Source: Diplosphaera chodatii (taxonomy: Eukaryota > Chlorophyta > Trebouxiophyceae > Prasiolales > Stichococcaceae). Taken from it: a DNA stretch of 64,000 nucleotides. Numbering within the stretch: the stretch's first letter is position 1; every line of letters begins with the position of its first letter. The stretch spans positions 2,480,001-2,544,000 of the forward strand of contig JAALGY010000041.1 of assembly GCA_032358165.1 (NCBI GenBank), read 5' to 3'. Below the pieces are notes generated by a model. The model saw only the letters and a list, made by a program, of their open reading frames with translations. It was not told the origin of the DNA and searched no databases. The position numbers and the translations under genes were made by a program. Below are positions 56,492 to 64,000 of this stretch, piece by piece.

Positions 56492-57148
56492 GTCGAAGGC
56501 TTGAACCTGGGTATAGCTTGAGCGAGTTGATGTGCTGAGCAGGGATACAGCGAAAGAACATGCGCACTGCACCAAGATACGCTCGCAGGTCCACCGCCGC
56601 CAAGCGCACCAAATTGCTGCTACCCCACCCTGCCGCACTGATGTGGCCCTCAAACGTGTTCCTTGTGGGGATCGGCTGACAAGGATGGCCGTCGTTAGCA
56701 GTCATGAGGCATGCCCGCACGCAAGCATGAGTGAATGCACCTCTGCGCTGGGAAGAGACGAAGGCTGCACAGGCCAGGCGATAAACATTAATACAGTGTA
56801 GCGGACGGCACGCACGCATACCAGGTATATGCAACATGCATCATGCAGGCGATCAAGTAGACATGCATGGGACCGTGGGTGCTGAGCTGTCATCCCTCGG
56901 TTCATGCATGAACAGCATGATACCATAGAACCATACAGGCGCAGCCTGATCGCGCAGACACTACGTGCAATCATCGCACACCAAGCTGCAGATAGAACTG
57001 CTACAGTCCAAGCATCCTCGATGAAAGTGAGCCCGTCTATGTTGGAGGCATTGCCTTGGGGTGGGCCGTGCAGCGGCAGCGGCAAGTGCTGGATCGTCCA
57101 CAGCATGCACTTATGAGCTGAGCGTGTTGCCCTAGTGATCAGCACGTG
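56492..57148. promoter_or_regulatory. Divergent spacer between PLP enzyme and MaoC-like gene
   Basis: 657 bases between divergent starts; no recognised coding signal. It must carry both promoters. Confidence 0.35.
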
Positions 57149-58865
57149 ATGTCGCTGGCGCTGGCAGCCCTGTTGTCTGCCAGTGGCGTCACCCTGGCTG
57201 CAGCTGCATACCTTCATGCGGCCAGCCAGTACCTAGACCATGCAACCATCACACTCCAGCAGTTGCCATCGCTGTGGCCGATATACTACCGCATGCTGGT
57301 ATCTGTGTTGACGAAGCCTCGCAGGCTGCCATCAAAGCGCTCTGCGCTTCCGCACCTGCAGATCATGACTGGTGGGCACCGCCAAAGCATGCGCTTACAA
57401 GCAAGGTCAATTGGGAGTGGATGTGTCAACGTCCAGCTGCTGTTGAGGCTTTGTGCTGCGCTGCAGAACCTGTCAGTGATGCGTCCAAGCTCATTGGCTT
57501 CTGGGCACTGTGCAAGTGCAGCCCCGATCAGGTGTTTCCCTGAGCGGCCTCCAAACCTAGTGTGTCATGGTTCTGGTTTCTGCAGTCAACTTCTTGCATA
57601 TCCAACAGTATAGCTGCAAGGCACAGGACCTGCATATCCAACAATATAGCTGCAAGGCACAGGACCTGCCGCTGTTGTTCCCATCGGTGATGGCCTTCAG
57701 ACTCTGCATGGCAGCAATGGCAGCCCCAAGCTTCCCGCTGTCCGTGTTGGGCGGCGTCCTCTCGCGGTACAGCGTGCAGCAGCAGCGCGCGGTGCCTGCT
57801 GCTGAGCCGCTGAATTTCCGGTGTGCTGAAAAAATGGCACATCTGTCGAGGCATCTTCTGCCTGTTGCGTGCTGCGGACACTCTACGATGGCTTACTATC
57901 AGGGTGTGCTGCTGCAGGGCAGAGCTCCGGCCAGACTTGCGGACGACAGCAAATGGCCATGTTGAGTATGACATCGTCATCAGTGGGAGCACGGCTGCAG
58001 GCAAGGACACAGAATCTTGCATATGCTGTGCTTTGCTCTCATCGACAGATCAACGATTGTCCATAATCACGTGCCACTGATGCCACCCTTGTGTCCCCGC
58101 CTATTTGTCAGGAGAGTTGGTGTGGGAGGACTGCAGCACGTTCACAGTGAGGGCAGGCAGCCGCGGAGCACGGCAACGACCAGAAGTTGCCGAGGCACCA
58201 GCTTTTGCACTTTCATCGGGGTTTCGGCCGCTGGCTGAATGGCACCTCGGGGCAGACGTTGGCCGCCGCTTTGCAGCTGTTAATGGTGGTGAGTCCCGCC
58301 CCTTGTTCTGATGTCACCACATCTTATCGAGTCCCTGACTCGCATCAGTCACCATCCACATGGCAAACTCCAACACCAACACGCTTCGGCACAGATATCA
58401 ACCCAGTTCATTTGGCAGCATGGTGCGCCAAGCTCTTTGGCTTCCGGTCCAACATCGCGCACGGCATGCTGCTGCTGGCGATGTTCACCGCGGCGGCCAC
58501 CAAAGCAGGTGCTTGACGGGCCTCCCAGCGCCAACACCTCCCAGATTCAGGTCAACTCTCTGCTACAGGCCCGCAAAGTCTACATCACGCGAAGACACGC
58601 CCTTGGTGTGCTGGGTGCAGGGGCTGGCAACATCTACCCTAGAGCACTGCATGCAGCCTTCAAGCGGCCAGTCCTATTGCCGGCCCATGTTGTATGCACA
58701 GCCAAGTTCGAGCGCAATGCGAAGGCTGCCAATCAGAGCTTGTCGGGCTGGCCAGCACATTTCAACGACAGCGTACAATTCAACATTGGTCCAGTTGCTG
58801 CAGCAAATGGGAAGCCCAGCATCACAGGGCAGCTGCTGTGGGGTCCTCAGCAGCCCAGGTTGTGA
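57149..58865 (+). CDS. MaoC-like hot-dog dehydratase
   Basis: MaoC-type hot-dog proteins hydrate 2-enoyl or dehydrate 3-hydroxyacyl thioesters. ATG 57149 opens a hydrophobic N-terminus (MSLALAALLSASGVTLAAAA), possibly an anchor or targeting signal. An exon from 57,663 reads DLPLLFPSVMAFRLCMAAMA with FPLSVLGGVLSRYSV, followed by later exons GELVWEDCSTFTVR with WHLGADVGRRFAAVNG (about 58,110-58,270). The catalytic-site exon reads FGTDINPVHLAAWCAKLFGF and NIAHGMLLLAMF (about 58,382-58,490), matching the 'GDYNPIHL..AHGM' hydratase signature with Asp and His retained. The last exon contains HAAFKRPVLLPAHVVCTAKF and runs to a stop at 58,865. The pattern resembles eukaryotic MaoC-domain proteins of lipid metabolism; chain-length preference, direction and location are unknown. 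Exon 1 to 57,660 is the least certain part. A duplicated acceptor precedes the 57,663 exon. Confidence 0.82.
57595..57666 (+). repeat. 36-base tandem duplication carrying a duplicated 3' splice site
   Basis: Two adjacent 36-base copies (57,595-57,630 and 57,631-57,666) differ at one position. Each ends in the acceptor context ggcacag followed by gacctg, so splicing could start the next exon at 57,627 or 57,663. The two acceptors are 36 bases apart, hence in the same frame. Confidence 0.9.
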
Positions 58866-59779
58866 AACATCGCGCAGAAACACAGTGTTGTGAGACAGTG
58901 ACAAAGATATATTTCTGCAGTGGACTGGCTGATGCACTTGTGCACACGAGAAATAACCCTGCTGTGCCAGTTACAGGATGACCTGAACCGCAAGCAACGA
59001 ACAACCTTGACTGTGGTTGTGGTTCACAGCGCCGGCCTAATGCTCGGTCCATGTTCATGACGTCAAACTAATGGGCCCAAACCAGCTCTGCAAATTCTTC
59101 TTGCTCCCAAGATACCATTCATTTGCCCCTCGAAGGGCATCACGAGCTGGAATGGTGCCATCTGTCGTAAGTTAGCCGCTTGCAGCGCAAGCCCGGTGCG
59201 ACACTGATGCGCTGGCATTCCTCAAAGTGCATAGCCAGCAGCCCTGAAACCCGCCCCCATTCTAACCGACAAAACCCCCCCACTGATGCGCATGTTGCGG
59301 CGCAATCTGACTGCAACAAAGCGTTCCTTCGTTCTGACCAATGCTATATGTCAATAGTGTACCGCATGCTGTGGCGTGCACGCACAGGCCAAGCGCATTG
59401 CCAGCCCCCAGGGGCAGTGGCCTCGGGGCAGCCGGCTTCCAACCCCATACTTGGGTACTGTACACTTCTATGCTTCTGCTGCTCACTAGGGGCGACCGTT
59501 GGAGACCCAAGGGTCTAGTATAAGCGAATGAGAGCCAACATTCGCAGCACCCGCTCCAAGCAGGCTGCAGCGCCAGCGGCGCTGAGCAGCGCTGGCGGTT
59601 GTTTTGGCTGTGGCACAACGGTCGTTACGCCTGGCCGGTGCTGAGTTATGTGCGCCAGCGCAGCGTCAGGGCACCCCGCATGGCAACCCCTGGCAGCCGC
59701 CAGCCGCGGCTACGTGCTGCCAGCTGCAAACGGCTGCACGCGGGACGCTGCAGGGTGCCCCTCCTGCGGTGTGCGGTGC
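58866..59779. other. Convergent 3' spacer (MaoC-like / ACR)
   Basis: 914 bases between converging stops. Open frames present are short and without domains. No repeat or RNA gene recognised. Confidence 0.35.
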
Positions 59780-61732
59780 TCAGGGCGGGGTGCCGCGGTG
59801 GCCGTCCAGCGGGCTGCCGGAGGAGTCGCCGGGCGAGCCGCGCCACCCGGACTGCCACTGCCGCGACAGGATGGAGAAGCTGAACTTGTGCTGCGCGCCC
59901 AGGCTGCTCTTGCCGGGGCGGTTGCCATTCTCCATCGGGCTGCAGCTGCTGGCCTCATCCCCGCTGTCGACGAGGCGGCCGCCGATGGCGCTGCACGCCT
60001 CCTCCACAATGGCACGATCCGGGGCGCTGCCGTCAGCGTTCATCACGTAGAACGTGTGCCCGCTGCTGTTGTTCACTGCATACGTCTTCACCTTTGCGCG
60101 GGTGACAGACAGGTTGGCGGCTTTTAGCACACGCGTGAGCGCGGCCAGGCAGCCGTAGCGGTCGACGCTGTGCACATGGACCTTCAGCCCCTTGGGGTGC
60201 CGCCGCTGCACGGATGCGACCACCATCGCCCGCAGCCGCGCTGCCCGCGACTCGTCGAAGGTCTGCACCCCGCCGCGCGGCCGCACATAGAACTGCAGCA
60301 GATGGTGAAACCCGAACATGAGAGTCGAGCCAAAGCAAGGGTCAAGGTGCAAGACTTTGGCAGGAGAGTGCACGAGAACAATGTACCGAGTCGATGCTGC
60401 GACACACAATGCGAGTCTCTTGGAATAGAGGAAGTTGGAAAAGCAAAGCACAGGGTGGGCACAGCCCGCACCTCCTGGTGCGCGAAGCCGTCCTCGCTGT
60501 CGATGGTGGCGTGGAACACGTCGTACCCGCAGTCCGCCAGCGTGCACACGGTGTCGAACAGCAGCTTCGGGCGGTCCTTGCACTTGATGTCCACCATCCA
60601 GTACAGGCTGCGCCCGCAATAGGTGATGTCCACGTCGGGCCGCCCCGCCTTCGGCGACCTACAAATCACCAAAAGGGTTATGATACAACAGCGTCCAAGT
60701 GGTCAGCCTTCCTGCCGTGCAACTGTTCTGGCACGGTTTCTCCATGACAGCCAGCGCACACCACGAACAACCCACTGAGAGTGCGCCTTGTGCGCACCTG
60801 AACAGGTCCTCTGCGCTGGGGGCGGTGCCGGCGGCCGCTGCTGCAGCCGCCAGGTCGCTGTGCACGCTGCCGGCGCTGTCGGAGCACTGCGCCCCGGTGG
60901 ACAGCGGCGGGCTGCTGCTGTATGGCACGCCCCTGCTGGCTGACAGGTCGTAGCGGCTCTCCGCCTCCGACAGCATCAGCTGGTGCAGCCGCCTGTCGTG
61001 GTGGACCTCGCCTCGCACCTTGTGGGTGTTCACGGTGGCGTGGCCGTCTGGGCTCATCCGGAGCAGCAGCAGCTGCTGCAGGCGCTGCAGCCTGATGTCC
61101 TCATGGATGGGCTGTCCCTTTGCCGTCACGCTGAGCACGAACGCTACCCGGCTGGCATACGTCCACACCGCTGCGGAGCGAACGTCGCAGTCGTTAGTGG
61201 TCAGCAGCTGGGTGACGTCTGCCAGGAGGCCGGGGCGGTCGGGGCCAGAAAGCTCAAAGACCGTCGTCTCCACACGGTGCGGATCATCAGTCAGGTCGCC
61301 GTTGGCAATCACGTCCTCCTCCAGCCCGAAGTTGACGTTCAGCATCTTTTTGATGCCGTCTATCTTTCGCGGGCATCGTACCGGGCCACCCGTCACCTCC
61401 GTCAGCTCGAACACGTCTAGGAACCAGGAGCTCTCGCTGGACACCTTGGCCGTCTTGACGCACAGACCGGCCTCCGTGAAGTGCTGCACGAGCTCCACGA
61501 GGATGCCCGGCATGTTCGCCGAGTCCACTGTGACAACTGTGGCATCCTCCCGCGCCTCGACGCTGACCACGGGGGGCTCCACCCGCAGTGCCAGCGTCTC
61601 GAAGTCCAAACACAGTTTTGCCTGCCCCGAGCCGTGCTGGCTCCTGCTCTCCACCTCTGCCACCTTCCAGTCGCCATAGTGCTGCAATGTCGTGTGTCTC
61701 GGGAAGGAGCTCCTTCCCACGAGGAACTCCAT
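59780..61732 (-). CDS. ACT-domain repeat protein (ACR type)
   Basis: ACR proteins consist of several ACT domains that bind small metabolites, usually amino acids, and are thought to sense or regulate nitrogen and amino-acid metabolism. The first ATG is at 61732 (MEFLVGRSSFPRHTTLQHYG). The opening exon (to about 60,950) holds ACT repeat 1, VVTVDSANMPGILVELVQHF with GLCVKTAKVSSESSWFLDVF, and ACT repeat 2, TTVFELSGPDRPGLLADVTQ with NDCDVRSAAVWTYASRVAFV. After a variable Ser/Ala linker, the middle exon (about 60,475-60,660) gives ACT repeat 3, VDIKCKDRPKLLFDTVCTLA with YDVFHATIDSEDGFAHQE. The last exon (about 60,300-59,780) carries YVRPRGGVQTF and ACT repeat 4, VHVHSVDRYGCLAALTRVLK with NLSVTRAKVKTYAVN. 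This order matches plant ACR proteins. A low-complexity Ser/Gly tail ends at stop 59,780-59,782. No catalytic domain is fused, unlike bacterial GlnD. Confidence 0.92.
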
Positions 61733-62300
61733 CACGATGATGGCCGCATGCGCCTCACTCAGCGACACAGGTGCGGCTGCCCATTGCAAGCCGCGGGGCC
61801 GCACATCATTGCAAGCGTTTGTGTTTGCCCAGCGCGTGAAACAGCTCAAGGACAGTGGGGGGATGTTGGACGCTGGAAGGAGGGCCCCGGGGTACACTCA
61901 TAATGACACACCAGCCGCAAAGCCGTACTCCTCACCCGGTGCCCTACCTTGTCCCCCAGGTGTGTAACGTGTGTAAAACCCTGACATCCCACATGAGGGA
62001 TGCTACCTGCAGAAAAGCCGATACCGTTCAAGAGCTCATGTACGCTGCCTACACTGCCAGTCGGAGGTGCTTGGGAGCCTTCCGTATCCAACTGAGCAAG
62101 AAAACCCGTGTGATGCCGTGCGCTGCTTGATCTGTGCATGGTCCTGCCGTCTGCGCCAGGCCACAGCAATCCTGCTGGTGACGGCTCCATAGACCACTCA
62201 GAGTGCGAGAACCTCCTGTTCATGACCGAGTTTTGTTGCTGACCACCTAGAAAGCATCAGCCTCTGTTGAAAACGGATGCGGCAGTAGCGGCGCGCTGCC
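61733..62300. promoter_or_regulatory. Divergent spacer between ACR and PPWD1-type genes
   Basis: 568 bases between two divergent starts; no supportable gene or repeat. Presumed promoters and 5' UTRs of both genes. Confidence 0.35.
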
Positions 62301-64000
62301 ATGGCGGACGCTGCCAGCAATGGCAGCTCCGAGCGGGAGCGGGACGCGGACAACGCTGTCGCGGGCCTTGACCCTATAGCAGGTGGGTCCGCGACGGAGC
62401 CGCACACGCCTTCTTGCATCTCCTTTTACACGGCAGCCTGGCGCCGCACGCGTGGCATGGGCGGTGCCTGAATGTTGTGGGGGAACGTGCAGAGGAGGGG
62501 GAGCCAGAGGGCGAGGATGGGGATCTCGCGGGGCCGCCGGCCCCTGGACCCGAGGACGCCTCGGAAGGGGAGGACGGCTATCTGCTCGGCCCGGCGCCGC
62601 CGCCAGCGAAGAAGCGAAAGGTGCAGCGCCAGTTTGCATTTGCAACACACCTAGGCTATCTTGCAACATCGAAAAGGTGGCAGGAGCAGTACAACATGCC
62701 AATACGTACACATGCGGCGAAGCGGGTTGCACTTGCATTGTAGGTGCTGGAGCACGAGGCGGCGTACTTGGAGGGGGTGCCAGCAGCCAGCATGTACGAG
62801 CGCAGCTTCATGCACCGCGACACGGTGACGCACGTCGCAGTTGCCGCCGCCTGCGACATGCTGCTGACGGGCTCCGCTGACGGCCACCTGAAGTTTTGGA
62901 AGAAGCGCCCCAGCGGGGTGGAGTTTGTGAAGCATTTCCGGGCGCACAAGGGGCCTATCGATGGTGAGCTTTGTGCGATGCTGCTGCCATGATAACGTTG
63001 GTGCAGGTCGCGGCTTCTTTCAGATCTCTGTTGCTGCATCAAGAACGACCTGGGCTGATGTGTGGTGGCCGTGGCATGGCAACAGGCATGGCGGTCAGCA
63101 ATGACGGCTCGTTGCTGGTGACCATCTCCCGGGATCAGTCAGTGAAGGTCTTTGACGTGCCCGGCTTCGACATGGTGCTCATGCTGAAGCTGCCATTCGT
63201 GCCGAAAGCTGCCGAGTGGATATTCAGGGTGCGACGCCTGCATGTTTGGTGCCGGGGTACTGCTGCTCTGGGTTTGGGCTGAGCGTCCTGACATCCGCTT
63301 CACCATCGCACGCCTGCTGAACCTTGCCATCCTCTTGACTTGACCCTTGTCACATCATGCAGAGGGGCCAGGCACAGGCGAAGCTTGCCATCTCAGATGC
63401 GGAGTCGGGCACCGTGCATGTGTACGACGCACGCTCGGGCAGCAACGACCCAGTGGGCAGCTTCAGCGGGCACCGGCAGCCAGTGCAGGTCATGCGCTTC
63501 AACGAAGCGTGCAGCACAGTCATCTCAGTCGATGCCAAAGGTGCTCACATGCTTGGAAATGCAATGTTCAGCTTTCGTTCCCAAGGTTGCAGGCTCCGAG
63601 TTTGCGGGGTCACGATGGTCACAAAGACGGCAGCATGGCTCTGCAGGTGTCATCGAGTACTGGGACGCCAGCAGCCACGCCTTTCCGACAGACGTGGTGG
63701 CCTTCGACAGCAAGCTGGACACCGACCTGTACGCACTGGCGAAGGCCAAGACGACAGCGGCCAGCCTGGACGTCAGCGGCGACGGCACACAGTTTGCCAT
63801 GTTTTGTGCAGACAGGTATGCGGCCTGCCTCCACCTTGCCGGTTTACGAGAACGTGCAGGTTGTCGTCCAATGAGAAAGGCGCACTCTGACGCTATATGA
63901 AAGCTGCCACGTGCTTGATATCATGAGGTTGCTCTGCTTATGCTGTCGCGCAATTACATGTTCACACCAACGGACCTGCAGGAGGGTGCGGGTCTTCAGT
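62301..64000 (+). CDS. PPWD1: WD40-cyclophilin of the PPWD1/CYP71 type, 5' part (runs off window end)
   Basis: PPWD1 proteins combine N-terminal WD40 repeats with a C-terminal cyclophilin prolyl isomerase; they are nuclear, spliceosome- or chromatin-associated, and the plant member CYP71 acts in histone-linked gene regulation. ATG 62301 opens [18 protein letters not shown], then an acidic exon (about 62,490-62,621) ending in the basic NLS-like PPPAKKRK. The next exon (from about 62,743) reads [20 protein letters not shown] with [12 protein letters not shown] and [20 protein letters not shown], followed by [20 protein letters not shown] with [31 protein letters not shown], and [13 protein letters not shown] with [20 protein letters not shown]. 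The final visible exon RRVRVFS reaches the window edge. These blocks match PPWD1 in order. The cyclophilin domain lies beyond 64,000, so its presence is inferred from the family. Confidence 0.92.

Noticed and set aside
1..64000. CRISPR arrays, rRNA or tRNA genes, bacterial operons, viral or transposon genes
   Set aside because: No regularly spaced repeats, no tRNA-like cloverleaf, no reverse transcriptase, transposase, integrase or capsid-like reading frames were seen on either strand.

Overview
The window is nuclear DNA of a GC-rich, intron-dense green alga, most likely a trebouxiophyte-type chlorophyte (inference). The evidence is direct: almost every recognisable protein is split by GT-AG introns of roughly 60-300 bases with tgcag-type acceptors, and the gene content is plant-type (imidazoleglycerol-phosphate dehydratase with a plastid leader, a Whirly protein, a plant-form ATG14, a SWI3D-like SWI/SNF subunit, ACT-repeat ACR protein) together with a dynein-arm assembly factor expected only in lineages that make or once made motile flagella. 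There is no sign of rRNA, tRNA, CRISPR, an organelle gene cluster or an intact transposon.

Layout, left to right. 1-2,234 (-): 5' end of the cohesin gene SMC3. 2,700-4,137 (-): protein ending in a TFIIS N-terminal domain. 4,800-5,609 (+): intronless histidine-biosynthesis IGPD. 5,892-9,276 (-): RAD9 of the 9-1-1 checkpoint clamp. 9,862-10,188 (+): intronless CYSTM protein. 10,791-14,846 (-): DGAT2-type acyltransferase whose exons appear to run on from a multi-membrane-span N-terminal module. 15,898-21,908 (+): SWI3D-like protein. 22,403-26,809 (-): ATG14. 27.8-36.1 kb (-): a large multi-exon gene, or genes, that I cannot assign. 36.3-37.1 kb (-): a small unassigned coding region. 38,142-39,003 (-): a partial second copy of ATG14 covering only its zinc-ribbon and coiled-coil exons. 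39,589-41,248 (+): DNAAF4-like CS-domain protein lacking the TPR part. 41,501-43,741 (-): ZIP metal transporter. 44,728-51,411 (-): large receptor-like kinase with LRRs, two lectin-like modules and a TKL-type kinase domain. 52,964-54,426 (+): Whirly. 54,572-56,491 (-): fold-type-II PLP lyase of the serine racemase/threonine dehydratase family. 57,149-58,865 (+): MaoC-like hot-dog dehydratase. 59,780-61,732 (-): ACR-type ACT-repeat protein. 62,301-end (+): PPWD1/CYP71-type WD40 cyclophilin, cut by the window edge.

There is no operon-like logic. Genes alternate between divergent pairs sharing 0.57-1.55 kb spacers and convergent pairs with short spacers (down to 145 bases). Three genes serve chromosome or chromatin maintenance (SMC3, RAD9, SWI3D-like), but they are not adjacent to each other.

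The points I consider most unusual are: the exon-preserving, intron-diverged partial duplication of ATG14; the apparent membrane-module/DGAT2 fusion; the ectodomain and DFN motif of the receptor kinase; the TPR-less DNAAF4; a duplicated in-phase 3' splice site in the MaoC gene; and the unassigned gene at 28-36 kb. Exon limits given below were read by eye from reading frame, splice signals and family similarity, so gene ends are firmer than internal boundaries.
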